Of a stretch of 64,000 bases of DNA, positions 10,597 to 23,500 are shown in pieces; within the stretch, counting starts at the first letter, position 1; each line of letters begins with the position of its first letter. A model generated the notes under the pieces. The model saw only the letters and a list, made by a program, of their open reading frames with translations. It did not search any database and was not told the DNA's origin. Position numbers and translations under genes: made by a program. Source of the stretch: Klebsormidium nitens (lineage: Eukaryota > Streptophyta > Klebsormidiophyceae > Klebsormidiales > Klebsormidiaceae); the NCBI GenBank assembly GCA_000708835.1, contig DF237418.1, positions 1 to 64,000 on the forward strand, read 5' to 3'.

Positions 10597-13500
10597 ATGC
10601 TTTTTCAAGTGGGCGGCGATGGCAGCCGCCCGACATTCTTCGAGATGTCGGCAACCGAGCATCTGCCCCTGAGCCTGCGGACCGCCATGCAGTATTCGCT
10701 TGCAGTAAGGCACTAGCGTTTGCAGCCTCCTCGATAGTTTTGAGATGAATATCACCCATTGCAATTGAAGTGTTTGAGGGCGTCTTCAGTGCTCTGAAGT
10801 GTTGGCTTGCAAAGACTGGCAGGGCTGCTTCTCACTTGATCTCAATTGCTATGGAATGAAGAAGTCTGAAAGTTATACCTTCGGTGATGAACCATGCAAC
10901 GCCTTAACAAACACTGTCAGACTCTGATGGCATAACGTATACCACTGCTTTCTGGTGTCGATTGGTGCCTTTGACCCCTCAATCTTGTTTAGTTGTGAAA
11001 GCCCTAGAAAGCATGATTGCGATTGGAGGATTGAAGGGTAGATTTGAATGTTTCAGATGCCACTGATGCTCATTCAAGCTATTCCTGACCCCAGGTCCTG
11101 GCTCAGCGCCAGCCGGCTTTGCACAAGGTTCTTGACCATGCGGACGAAGCGTTTGCTGTCCTGATGCTCGCTCTAGAGTACCACAGCCTGCGTACGCAAG
11201 GTGAGCTCCTAGTCCACTGATAAAAGCATCTAAGTTAGTTTGATTGGTAAAGCAAGGATGTTGAGTACATGTGTCCAAGATGCTAGAGAGGGGTTAGTTC
11301 GGCGCTTTGGACGAAATTGAAAGTCTCGCTGTGAAGGACCTGTTTGTGGAGCCGACAGCTGCATGATGTGTTCTTTCCGATGGTTCCATCGGCAAGCACA
11401 CCGCAAAGTGGAGACATTTTTGCTTCATTCCTTGTTGCCAGACGCGTCATTTGCGGAAGCTCTGTACGGGTTGAGGAGAACGCCTGCACGCGTCCAGGCG
11501 CTGCCACCTGGCCAGCAACGGAACGCCCCCCCTAGTTCTGGCCTTGGACGGAAACAGCGCCTTCTCTCGTTACTTTTCCTGGTGAGCTGTGGAAACTGCC
11601 CAGAGAGGATCTTAAAGCCACACGCAAAGTGTAATGTCTGCGACACTTGTAGAGGACTCATCTATTGCCACAGCAGCACTCCGCAACAGAGTAGAGGCGT
11701 GATGTTTGTCAACAACTCTTTCACTTACAGCAAATCGATGCGTCCGCTTCATCTTGATGCTGGACCGTAGGTGAGCAGAAAGTTCGTTCATGTAGGCCGC
11801 TTTGCAACCAAGACGCCCGGTATATGTGCGCACGAGCTTATCCATCACACGTCCTGTCACGTCAAAGACTGCATGACGCAAGCAGTTGATTCTAGGATAT
11901 AGATATTAGTGTTAAGCCTCACTGTTGGTCAGCGCAAGCTGACATGATCCTCTCTTAGACAGCGTTGCGGAGTTTTTCGTGGAGTCCACGGTGTTACAGT
12001 GCCCAAGATTTTGGATGTCACCAGAAAGCTGTTGACAGAAACCGTCAAAGTTGGTGTCCGCCGCCAGAACTACCGAAAGGATTGGTCGTCGAAATTTTGA
12101 TTGACTCATGGGCCGGTAGTCTTCAACGGTGTGTCTTGATCAACCGCTTTCCTTCCAACAGGTCGGACTTCCCTACCTCCGCACAAAGTTTCGGGCGGCG
12201 TACTCCGCTGACCGAAGGGGCACCCTCCAGAGCGGAATCTGGCAAGGAGGCGAAGCCGACGCCAACGGTTTCGCAAACGGGGACGGGAGCACAGACGCCC
12301 TTCTAGGCGAGGACCCGTTCGATTCCGAAATAGAAGCGTCCGAAACGGCTACGCTCGAAACCTGGCAGGGGTGGCGTGTTCGGCTGGGAAAGGCGATGGC
12401 GAGGGCCTACCCGCTTATACATACGTCGGTGGAGGGGCTATGCTTCGGGTACCAGCTTATGTACCTGCTGGACGTGACAAGGTACTATTCGCCGATGCTG
12501 AGGGGGGCGGGCGTTGTCGTGCGGCGATCGACGGGGCAAGAGCTGGTAAGTCGCATTTGACGTCCTGGTTGTTGGGCTTTAGCGTTCATCCATCCGAAGG
12601 TTTGATGGTCGATGGGGCGGGGTCGGTAAAGTTTCTTCGGATCCACCTACAACCGCTGTAGGTTTCGTCTTGCAAGAACTGGAAAAAGATGTGCCTGACG
12701 TTGTGAACGCGTTTACGCGTTTCCAGGAATCCGGAGGAAGCAGGGAGTCTCCTTGGATAGGGGCGCGATGTCGTCTCCCTTTCATTCGAAATGAATAGAA
12801 CCGCTTGGACGAACAGTTTGTCCTTTTCGTGAGGTCAAATGTTGAGAGGGGTCACGTCATCTGGATCTTTTAGCTTTTGTGACAGATCTTGAACTTTGAG
12901 AACTTCGCTACGTCGGTCAGCTGGACGGGAAGAGAAAGAAGCAATTGGTTAAAGTGTCGCTTCTCGCACTTTTCTCCTTATATGATCATATGCACTTCAA
13001 ACGATCTCTTCCTTTAACGACGCTTGCCGACACTCCTCGACCGCACTCAAGACCGTCTCGAGAAGTTTCCGACCGTTTCCGACAGCAGTGGCTGCTAACC
13101 CTCGGTTTACGATCGCCGGGAGTACCGGTTAGCGCCATTTAGAGGCATCTCAAAAATCTCTTGACCAAGAAAGTCCAAGTATTGACCGTGGGCCCCGTTT
13201 CGCCGCAGCTTGCCGCCGCAAAACGGTCGGAAGAGCTGCGCCGGGGCGAGTTCGGCCGGTTACGAGGCCCCGCGGTTCTTCAGTGGCTCCAGCGCTTCGT
13301 CTTCCGAACGGGGTACACGTTCTTGGACTCGTTACGAAACGGGCTCATAGTGTCGGTCTTCCTGTTCAAGGTGAGGTGACAGGGCCTATTTCTCGCTTAG
13401 TTTCCTTTTGCAGAAGGAAATCACGCTTCTAAAGCTTTGACGTAATTTTAGAAGCAGCGTGAGGAGCGCAAAGTTCCTCCCGGTTGCTTGATCGCGGCAG

Positions 13501-15113
13501 AGATGGATTGAGCGCCGAAGGTGAGACTGCCCTTTCCACCGCCGATGCTTTGAACATCAGACGGTGAACTGGGCGGCTTCAAGGCGACGTCTGCTGTTTT
13601 TGTCATGTTCCGGTTTCTGCTGCTCCGTTTCACGGGTCTACTATTCACTTGGGCCGAGAGGAAAGAAGCGATAGCCTCTGCCAAGCCAATCTGTAGAAGT
13701 AGTCGAGGTTTTTGTCTTCCAAGGTCCAGCGGGGTTGTTCCTGATCGTCCGCACTAACGCCAAAGTAGTACTGCACGTTCGGTCAAATCTGGCCGCCTGA
13801 CCGGAGAACCGATCAGGACCGATCGCAGAACCTGCCCGATGCGCAGAACTTAGACCCTTCGATGACCCCGAAGTCCTTCATCGCAAGGCCCAAGTTCTGC
13901 TATGCCTAGCCAGTCAGTCCGGTCAGAGCCGATCGTAAAATATGTCTGAAGGCGTAGGCGCAGATCTTGAGCCGTCCGATGGAGTCACTTTGCGTCATCA
14001 AAGGGTCCACGTTCTGCCCGTCGGGCACGTTCTGCGATCGGTCCCAATCGGTTATCGGGTCAGGCGGCCAGGTTTCACCGAATGTGCAATACTGCCAACG
14101 AGGAAAGAGAGATTGCCTAACAGAAAGTGCAGTCTGCTTTCACAGAGCCATATATGGTTCCGAGGCCAGGGAGAATCCGTCACCGGATGGAACTCCACGC
14201 GTGCTCCGATCTGGACCCCTTGCAGCGGAATGAGGAGTTGCGGGTCTAAGTTCTGTGTTTCAAAGCTTTTGATCTTTAACCGCTTCTTCTAAAGATCATT
14301 GACGGTGTCGAATGTTTTCAAGGTCGGGATCGAAACGACAAGGCTTTGGCGTAATACTACAAATGAAGCTCAGCGGACATGTCGTTCTTGCAGAGAGAAT
14401 TGAAACTTGCCAGCCAGGCAGCGAGCAGGCCGAACCCACCCAGCGCCGTCCTTGCTGAGTCTCTCTCCTCTTTCCACTCACAGCGTCAGCGAAGCCGACT
14501 TTTTCATACTCTTTGACTTGAAATCATACTTTTGCTCATGACTTGTCTGTCTGCCGTCATGTACAGATGCTCGAGTGGTGGTACACGTCAGCCGAGCAGC
14601 GGGTCAACACGCCGACGATCCTCCCCCCCCCTCCAGCCCCACCGGCGCCGAAGGCCGCGGAGGGGGGCATTTCACTCCCCCGCGATAAGCACCTGTGCCC
14701 GTTATGCCAGCGGCCACGGACGAACCCAGCTATGGCGGCTTTCTCGGGCTTTGTTTTCTGCTACCCTTGTATATTCCAGTACGTGAATCAGGTAAGGCGC
14801 ACTTTTTCCAATCTGGAAGGAGGCAAGTTTACTGTGGCTAGAACCATATGATTTCAAAACCTGGGGTGAATATATCTTCTTGTGTTCCGAGTGAGTTTGG
14901 CACAGACAAATGGGGGATGAACTTCTTCTTTTATAAGATGACGAGTTTTGGGTTTGCATGACGTATAATGGAGGCGACCTTGCAAGCACAGTGTATCTGC
15001 GGAAATGGATCTTTCTAAAAATACTCTCCTTCTGTTTGCAGTATGAACGTTGTCCGGTTACGTTGATGCCTATGGAAGTTGACAACATCAGGAGACTTTA
15101 CTTGTCGGCATGA
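10597..15113 (+). CDS. PEX12: Peroxisome biogenesis RING protein PEX12
   Basis: This is an integral peroxisomal membrane RING protein. With PEX2 and PEX10 it forms the ubiquitin ligase and retrotranslocation channel that recycles the import receptor PEX5. The exons are 10597-10704, 11095-11200, 11442-11581, 12162-12545, 13209-13370, 14567-14791 and 15042-15113. All junctions are in phase and they sum to 398 aa, close to the usual plant length of about 390. Family hallmarks are RPTFFEM near the N-terminus, SFAEALYGLRR in exon 3, VGLPYLRTKF and STGQEL in exon 4, LEWWYTSAEQ opening exon 6, and the zinc-binding segment CPLC...CYPC...RCPVTLMP spanning exons 6-7. PEX12 RINGs normally bind only one zinc, which fits. 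The stop is TGA at 15111. Intron 5 (13371-14566) carries a large palindrome. A second copy of exon 2 lies at 2068. Confidence 0.95.
13766..14095. repeat. 330-bp palindromic (foldback) element in PEX12 intron 5
   Basis: The left arm, from about 13766 to 13930, is reverse-complemented by about 13931-14095. For example GGCCGCCTGACC at 13791-13802 pairs with GGTCAGGCGGCC at 14058-14069, and ACCGATCGCAGAAC pairs with GTTCTGCGATCGGT. Similarity between the arms is high by eye (roughly 80 percent) and runs almost to the centre with little loop. The flanks outside are unrelated. It is transposon-like (foldback or MITE). If transcribed with the PEX12 pre-mRNA it would form a long hairpin. Confidence 0.85.
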
Positions 15114-16583
15114 TGTTTGATTGTAAAGCAGGCTATCTGGTTCGTTGCAGCGTAACTGTGGCAAAAGTTTCCAAATTCGGCATGGCCATTAGCGGTTCTA
15201 TTTCCACTGATAAGTATACGATAGAAAAGCATTGAAGGGGAGTTACATTTCCCCCGGCGCTGCGCAGCATGCATGTTAGGCAGCACTGGGGCGGCACATT
15301 TTTTTGACGTGGCCCTGATTTGGGGTCCCCATGCCAATCTCCAGCCTGTTCAACAACATATAGAGTACATCACCTCTTGCCTGGCCCTGGCATATCAACT
15401 TTTCACAGTGTCAATGGTTTGCATATGCGCATATGCTATGGAACACCATCCATTGACCTTCTTATGTACGGGATCATAGATGATATGTATGATGCATATG
15501 AGTGACATGAGATGCCATGTAATTTTCTTTTAGCCAAGTGCGCCAAGACGTGACTAGTATGTTATCGACATGTTACCACAACGACCCAAGCTAGACCGCG
15601 TGACATATGTACATTGCAGAACACTACAGCTCGCAAATTACACAGCCAATATGGTATTTTAGCGCTCGGATTGAAGAAAATAACATATGATCAAGCAGCG
15701 GCAAACAACAATATTGAACTGGCCGCGCGACCGTAGCTCTGCAGCATTGGTCCTTTTCTCCTCCTTTTTCACATCCGCCGAAGCTAGCCAAATCATGCAG
15801 TGGCCAAGCTTTTCATGGCATACATGATGAATTGTGTGTCTCTTCGCCCATGCATGTGATGGAAACGTTGCATCGAGCTCTATTGCAAACGTCGATATTG
15901 CTTACACTAGCCCATGACTGGATTTACAGCCACATCCACTTTGTTGCTGGGGTCGTTGAAAATTTGAACGTGGAAAGAGACCCCTCTAGGAGACAACTCC
16001 AATAACAATAATAACAATACCAATATACAAAGCAGTGGGCAGCTAGGACTTAGTAGCCCCAGTGCGCTTGAAAGTGGATAGTCTTCCGAAAGGAGATTTG
16101 TCAATCTAATGCCGAACCGTACCATTTTCGTAGGATGTGAACATGCATTAACTTTGTTGGGGGTGTCGGACAGCTGATGTCAGCACGATTTGCCTGGTGA
16201 AGATAATAGTGTATTGTCGTCGGGACTAGGCACACAACACAGCACAGCAACAACAACGAACCGGCCACCTACTGTCTTCCGGTCGGAGTCTGGAGATACC
16301 GTGAACAGTCAACGCAGTACCTATCAGGAGTATCAGGGGCCAGCCTCCGGGCTCGGCAAGGGCCTGAAGGACCGACCCAGTGCATTCGGAACGAGTCCTG
16401 GAAGAATGACACATGACGCGCATCAGCCCGGTGCATCGGAAGCACCTGCTACGGGCAAGTGGCGTATAGCTTATCGATGCTTTTACGACCAGTTAGGAAC
16501 GCGACAACATACCTACCGTAAGCATTTACTGCGCTCGATCCTTGCGTGGAGCATGAAGACCCAGGTTCCAACTTCCAGGTACC
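15114..16583. other. Gene-poor stretch 3' of PEX12
   Basis: No supported gene. It contains many CATATG and CATG motifs around 15410-15900. It presumably includes the PEX12 3' untranslated region. A plus-strand open frame at 16190-16588 lacks an ATG and has no recognisable domain. Confidence 0.5.
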
Positions 16584-16854
16584 CGTAGTGGCACGACCCT
16601 TTCGCACCAAAAATCAGTTGTAAGGCCTTGGTGCGGACAAATTCGAAAATTATTTCGACCTTGCGAAAAAGCGAACTGGAAGTAAATTACCCAAATGAAG
16701 CTCCTGGAATCGCCTAGAAATGGGCTGAAACACTGTAAATTTGCCCTTGTGCGAAAAAAAAATATCCCCCAAAATCTTGGTGCGAAATCAGACAGAAAAG
16801 GAAAAACAAAACAATTTTCGAAATTGCTTGGTGCGAATGGGTCGTGCCACTACG
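16584..16854. mobile_element. MITE-like element with about 27-bp terminal inverted repeats
   Basis: The left end reads CGTAGTGGCACGACCC followed by TTTCGCACCAA. The right end is its reverse complement, with one or two differences (TTGGTGCGAATGGGTCG then TGCCACTACG). The length is about 271 bp and the interior is A/T-rich without coding capacity, so it would be non-autonomous. A further TTGGTGCG occurs inside near 16628. GTAC occurs next to both ends (GTACC left, GTACA right) and may be a short target duplication, although GTAC is common in the neighbourhood. Confidence 0.8.
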
Positions 16855-16859
16855 GTACA

Positions 16860-17380
16860 GTTTTCCGGTACTCGGTACGGTACTGGTTGGTAAAGAAAGG
16901 GGGGAAACGCAAGAGTCAAAGTCGGAGCTGTCAGTGTCAGACTGCATGAATTGGTACATAATGTAGGTACTGGTACCTAGTACCGGTAGGTTGAAATACC
17001 AATGCGTATCGACCTTTTTCCGCAATATACACGGTGGTTCCGATTTTATATTGGAGTTATACGACTAGGTATGTTGAGTTAGCTTTTCCCGGGGGACAGA
17101 TTTATAAGGTTGGCTGGTAAACCTTTAGGTTTGCAATCCAGCCCGGGGACCCGAGACTACTCAATCTAGGTTTAGGCCTAACTCCTGCTCTAATTACCGT
17201 ACAAATGACGACTTCAGATACATCTAGGGGCTAGGTAGTGCCGAATTAAAACTGATACCTACCCACGGTACCGGGTCGTACGGTACTTGCCGTACGCTGT
17301 GCAGCACGCAGGCAACCTCAATTCAGGGGAAGTACCAATGACAATGTGGAGGTCTACTCTGTAGTGGTATCCCCGTGGTA
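16860..17380. repeat. GGTAC-rich region
   Basis: GGTAC, GTACC and GTACCGG recur many times over about 500 bp, for example CGGTACTCGGTACGGTACTGG near 16869 and GGTACTGGTACC near 16967. No regular period was established. It is probably a decayed simple repeat lying between two inverted-repeat elements. Confidence 0.5.
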
Positions 17381-17388
17381 TCCCTTTG

Positions 17389-18104
17389 CAACCCAGACTC
17401 ACGGTCCGTATCGAGAAAATCCCTCGTAAAGCCATTTTGGTTTTACGAGCAAATCGTTCGATGTCCGTAGATCCGTATTGGACAAATTTATCGTATTCGC
17501 TAGGGCCGTATTGGAGGATTTGCTCGATACGGAGAATGCCATATCGAGCAAATTGCTCGATTTTTGGACCGAGGCGCCTAGATCTCCGGTACTTTCAGTG
17601 GTCGGTCCCGACGATCTCCGCCGTCGATCCAGGTGACCGCCGCGACCCACAACATCGGTCCACACAACCGTCAGGATCGCGGTACATAAAGGACGGTACC
17701 CCTATGGGTGGTTGGTCGGGGCGGTGGGCGGCTGCAACTCCCCGGGGACACTGGACACTTCCCCTCTAGACTAGTAGTTTAGGGACCGTGGCACCCGAGA
17801 AGCAACCGGGCCCTCCCTGTGACATTAGGGTCTCGCGGGCAACCGGCGAACAACCGGGCAACTACCTGGGGCAACCGGGCCATTCCCGCCTTAGGGTTAC
17901 ACCACTGCGAGTGACAACCGGGCAAGTACTTTTTGTTTTAGTGTGTGCCCGGGGCTTTCCAAAAATCGAGACTTTTTCCCAATAGGCGCTACCAGAAAAC
18001 GAACAATTTGATCGATACCCGGCCGGCCGTATCGAGCAATTTGTTCAATATGCTTCCGATGGCTTTACGAGAGGTTTTCTCGATACGGCCGTGAGTCAGG
18101 GTTG
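17389..18104. mobile_element. 716-bp transposon-like element with long TIRs and 7-bp target duplication
   Basis: The termini are inverted repeats of about 50 bp. The left starts CAACCC at 17389 and contains GACTCACGG, CCGTATCGAGAAAA and CTCGTAAAGCCAT. The right ends GGGTTG at 18104 with the matching complement. Both ends are flanked by the direct repeat CCCTTTG (17382-17388 and 18105-18111). The subterminal parts repeat GAGCAAATTGCTCGAT, a palindrome around 17544-17562. The interior has several CAACCGGGC repeats between 17800 and 17925. No transposase frame is present, so it would be non-autonomous. CA...TG ends and a 7-8-bp duplication would suit hAT-type elements, but long TIRs also occur in MULEs. 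The class is inference. Confidence 0.85.
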
Positions 18105-18111
18105 CCCTTTG

Positions 18112-20556
18112 AAAGTGGGCCGGACCAAAATTAAAATTATGAAAATCATTCAGGTGTTCCGTCATGCAACACTGTCAGCGTTCCTGAACGCTCTCCTGCG
18201 AGCCTCCAGGGTGGACGCTGACTTGCCACTTTAATACAAGGGCCAGCAAACGGAGATCAGCATTGAGCACGCTTGGGCCTTAGGTGACAGCTGGGCAGCT
18301 AGAGATTGGCGTGCAACTTGGAATCTGCAAAGCAGAGGAATGTGTTTTTGTTGAGACGTGCTAGCGGCGCAACAGCATGCGAGAAGCCTTGTAAAACTAG
18401 ACTCGCACCTCGCGCAATTTTCTGGAAAAAGGTAGGTTCTGACTGCATCATTCTTGCCCTCTTTCTACCTCTGGTCCAATCAACAGTATGCCGAGTGTGT
18501 GTGCAACTGTCCTCCGCATCTTCTGGCAGCCTTGCTGACGATTTTGTTTTCGTAATGATGGTTCAAATGGCGGTTCCCATAAGGTCCAAGGTTGGAGTGC
18601 TTAGACAAGCCACTCATTTTTACTCTTGTATGGAAGGATCCTGCAGGCTGCACAAAGACCACACTAAATGCTACAGCTCAAGAACTCTGAAAACTAAAAG
18701 GCTGAGACGTCTGAATCCGGTGAAATTTTACTTTTCCTTCTCATCTGTCCTGGGTTTCCTCTGCGCTTTAGGTGCTCGAAAGAGCAGCACAGAAAGCTCC
18801 CTCTGGATCCCAGTGCAGCTTTGATGGGCCTCTCAAGAGTTGCTGGGCTCTAGAGGAATCTACACAGCTTGTAATATTGGTGTGTAGGAGTGCAACCTAT
18901 GACTGCCCAAGTTGGTCAATAGTGCCCTTAAGAGGGCCATTTTACTTGCTGTTGCTGCGAGTGCTTTTTAGTCATGCAGTTGTGAAGATGCAAGCTGGGC
19001 TGAACCCTGCCAATTCTGATGTGGTGATGCGGAGGAGACACAGGAGGCCCTTTCTATGACACTCAGCATATTCAGTTTTCTAACACCAGGACTTTAAGAA
19101 GCCAAATGACTACAGTGATGACCAACCATCAGTGTTGCTTCAACCTTCATTCTGCATCACCAGAGGCTTTTGTATAAGCATCAAGAAAGCACCAGCAGGA
19201 AAGGAGAAATTAGCCGCAAGGGACTTTGCTGAAGGTCCCCGTATGTGCACCATCTTGACGCATTGTGCGTACCTGCTTCAAGTACACTCTTGGTGGAGAG
19301 ATCGTGGTCTGGGGACAGTTTAGGTCTGGAAATAATTTCAGGTTGAGGTTTATTCTTGTATGACCCGAAGCTTCTGGTTTGCGGCCTGGATTTTGTGAAG
19401 CAAGGGTGAATGGAGTGCTCCCTTCTGGTGGTTGTTGTTCCAGCTTACAACTTCTGAGTCAGGTCTTTTCCGGTTAGGCCTCTCTTAGCACATTTTGCCA
19501 GAGCTTTTTGGCACATTCTGACAGCTGACATTGTTATGCAAAATGTCGTGCTGAGAAGAGTCATACAAGGGTTAGACGGGGGTTTTTAGGTGTGTCTGTT
19601 CTTACCACCATAATACAGCAGCGTCCGAATTTATGCGGTCTTGCTGGTCCTTCAGGAAGCTCAGCCATACGTATGGATTGAGGACTCGTGCAATCCCCAA
19701 ACGTTCAACGATCTGTGCCCCAAAATCTGGTTTTTAAATAGAATGTGAAACAGCTGAAGTACGACGTTGGCCAGACCGGCCATGGGAGAAGTCTGGTAAC
19801 ATCGTAAGCCTTTGCTTGAAGCAGTTTTTCAACGAACCTGACAAACGCTGTGAGAAACCCTTACCCGGTCTGAGCCAAAGCCTCTGTAGATGATTTTTGC
19901 CAAAGGTAGTCACTTGTGAATGCAAGTTCCAAGTTGGCCCACAGTCCATGAAGGGATTCCTCTAATGTTCCACGCTTCACTCTGCCAGTTGCCTGTTGCT
20001 GCCTTGTATGCCTTGCACACTAGGCATTGGCGTGCTCCATTAGGATTCAAAGTGAAATCGGTGCCAGCTTTGAAGCAGTCAGATCATACCCCCCCACACT
20101 CCTCCGCGGATATCCTTGTCGCCTGTTGCTCCTGGGATGGGTCCAGGAGCACCAGCCCTGAACTAGCATCATTATAGAGACCTTCTCACTTTTCATGGCG
20201 CCATCTTGGAGCGTCATCTTTGTCCACCTGAATGTTAACTAGCATTGCCGCCCCCCAGGCTACTTGAAAAGCAGGGGGTGCCTGGCAAGCTGCAGCCTCT
20301 GTTGCTGATCACCCCCATCATGCTCCATTGCAGCTAGCTCCAGTCAGTTTTTGGCCCACACTTGACCAGCAAAGACTCTGCCAGTCTGCTTCCATCTCTG
20401 CAACAAATGGATATGACAAGAAAGGAGAGGTTACAAAATGTACTCACTCCAAAAACGAGCAGTTCAGAAGCAACACCACTCATCACTGCACTGATTTGTT
20501 GTGCAGGCTGTCCTGACCAGCCATCTTACCAGTGGTTATAGAACCAGTGTTGAGGT
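18112..20556. other. Gene-poor stretch
   Basis: No exon chain was found. The longest plus-strand frame (18306-18824) begins at a non-ATG codon, has no domain and looks like spacer. The sequence is more A/T-rich and less CpG-rich than the genes on either side. The last few hundred bases should hold the promoter and 5' untranslated region of the bestrophin-like gene. Confidence 0.5.
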
Positions 20557-23500
20557 ATGGAGGTCGATGGGGGTATGGAGGTCGACGGGGGGAAAATTGT
20601 GCCGGACTTGCCGGCGGCCATGAACAACGATGGCAACCTGTTCAAGCCGCTAACGGAGAACGTGTACATGCGAGCGGTGGAGGAGCTCAGGAGGGAGGGC
20701 AAGGTCAGATTAAACTCGTCTATAAAGTGGTTGAGGTATCGCATTAAGGTTTTTGAGCAGTCAATTGTGCTCAGGAGGGGGCACTGTGCGCGAAGTTGTA
20801 CGCTTTGCAGTTTCAGGGACTTGGACTTGGAAGCTAGAAACTCTGTGGGGTCAAGCTGTGCTTGTTGAATGCTGGCCTTTGGGGAGCAGGATCTGTCAAG
20901 GTCTGTAGATTATCAATGTAACTAGCTTCTGGGCATACTTGGCACTTCACAGCTTGCTGAAAGTGATATCCACTTGACGATCTCCCGAGCTCTGATCTTT
21001 TGCAACGCTTCCTCTGAAGTAGCGCTTTTGAATAGATTTGGTTCTGTTGCTTGGAAGTGTACGGTAACGCAAGCAAAGCATTGTCAAAGAAGGGTCCGCA
21101 AGACTCAATACTTGTTGACAGGTCACGCCGTAATTCCGCGTCAAGTGATTCAAAACTCTTCGAAACTAGTCTCGATTGCAAAAACGAACGTCACCTTCAT
21201 GTGCTCGTGCAAGCCATATATTCGTCTCCAAGATCAGCTCTTCCTCTCTCCCTTTACTGTACCAAACAGAAAACACCCAGAGATCTGGTAATTCAATGAA
21301 ACCTTGCACTTTGAAAAGCCCTTTCTGGTGTTGCAGATTCGCACTTATCCAGACAGGTTGCCTCTGCCTTCGAAGAAAGGGGCTTTCCAAATAGAGAGTT
21401 TGACCCTGCAATCCCTTCGGCCATGGTCCTGCTACAGCTTTCGTATATGCTTCTGGGACAGAGGTTGGGAACTTTGCCCTCGGATTGTGCGACGGAGCTT
21501 CACGCTGATTAAGTGAACGTTTCTGCACTTGCAGATTGCTCCCTCCACATTCCTCTACGACCCAAATGACTACCTAAAGCACGTCTTCACATTCTCAGGT
21601 AAGTTTTCTTATCCAAGGCTTCGAACCTCTTGCTATTCATTGGTTACTGCTTGGGACTCACCCCTCTATCTTTGTTCTAAGTACAAAGCACGCATAAATC
21701 TCGTACTGCCTGATCTATTTATGTAGCCAACAGAAGCCGTCCTGTTGGTTGAAGGACCGCATTTGAAAGCTCACACCATCTGGTTGACGTAGAAGTTCAG
21801 GACGCTGATGTTTTATCAAGGTTTGCTGGTGGTTTAAAGCACAAATCCCCTCTTTGCTGATGAATCCCCTTCTGCTGGAACCTGTCCGCCTCTGATCGTA
21901 AGCACACGGTTGCTGAAAGTCGAAACGACTGTGGCGGGTCTCTGGTCGTTTCGAAGTCGGATTCGGAGTGGAAAAGATCGAAAGAAGGCAGAGACGAGCA
22001 TGAGGAGCGAAACGAAGCTGGCCTCTCCAGTAGCCTCTGAACAGAGTTGCGGTCCTTGAGGGTCGTTTCATGAGCGCCTTTCTGGTTCTCCAGAATTGGA
22101 CGATTATGTAACGTTATCAGAAATGTGACCTGATTAGCAAAGTGCTATCTTTCATTAGCTCTGACTGAAACGGTCTGAACCGGTGCTTCGCAAGTTCTGA
22201 GGTCAGAACGGTGAGGTTGGGGCTTGAAATCACTTTGGAATCTACACCTTAAAGCTTCCACCCTTCGTGTGCCGATTCGATCCTGCCTGTTGCGTTATGC
22301 CCTCAAGATATGCTGAAAAAGTTATCCACCGCTTTTGATCCGGTTCAATCTTCCGTAACTCAACATTCCGCACAACTTCTATCTTGCTATTAATTCATGC
22401 GGGAGGGCCTTCAGGGTAGTTTCACGAGCGCCTTGTGTAGTGGTTTACTTAGTCGAGCCAAGACTTGAGAAACCAGATCCAGGCATCATCTTTTGTCCGT
22501 TATCTTTTCCAGGCACCCTTTTCAAAGCGTTCTCTACAAGCAGTCTTTTCTGACTCCCATCGTTATCAGGTTCGACAACCGAGGCTTTCAAGCATGGGGG
22601 TGCTGTGACCATACTGACCTGTATATTCAGCTACTTTCATTTCAAAGCACCGGCCTGCTCTTCCAGATTCTCCACGAGCAACAAACTAGAAAACCCTCTG
22701 AGGCTCAGGAATGAAATTTCAACAGGTACTGCTTGTAGGCACGGGCGCTCTTTCCAGCTTCTCACCAGTTTGAAAGTTCAAAGAGGTACTTGGATGGAAC
22801 AGTTGGACGTTGGCGGGAGCGGATTGCATTCTTGGGAAACCGGGTTGTGGTGGTTGCAAGCTTTGAAAGCTTCAGCATCAGCCTGACCCTTTGCCTCCGA
22901 CATTTGTACCAGGCACTGTCTTAAAGATGTGGTTCACAAGAGCCTTCGTCTGCTTCCATTCTATCAAACTTCTCATCCGACTCCGTAATCGTGAAAACAC
23001 TTCATAGCTTCTGCGTTCCAGGCACGGGCCGCTCACTTCAAATCCCAACATCATCCAGAACAAGCTGTCGTGTTTGCAAGTTGTCAAGGCTTCAGCTTCA
23101 GTCTCACCCTTTGCCTCTGTTGTTCGTCCCAGGCACCGTGCTGAAGATGTGTTTCACCAGCGCCTTCTTCTGGTTCCTAATGGTCGTCAACATTGTTGTC
23201 TCGATCATCTACTACTCGGTCAAGTTCAACCACGAGAACTTCGACGGCGCCTTTGAGACGGGGCGCTTCCCCTACATCAGCAACTACATCTACAACGTCC
23301 TCGGAGGCATGGTCTCTTTCATGCTCGTCTTTCACGCAAGCGACTGCTATGCGAGGTAGGTTTAAACTGTTCGTCCGTTCTTGCTTTTCGATTGCTCTGA
23401 AAGACGATGAAGCGAAGAGAAGAGCAAACATGTTGCACCAACCTGCTTGAGAGAGTTTGTGCTTTTTAGGCGCTCGTGCGGGACGAACTTGACAATCACT

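Noticed and set aside
11095-11200. Fragment of a minus-strand coiled-coil gene with a stop codon
   Set aside because: First read as a pseudogene piece. On the plus strand it is exon 2 of PEX12 in correct phase, so the minus reading is a shadow.
13942-14292. Plus-strand open frame in PEX12 intron 5
   Set aside because: It overlaps the palindromic element and has no homology. It is intronic.
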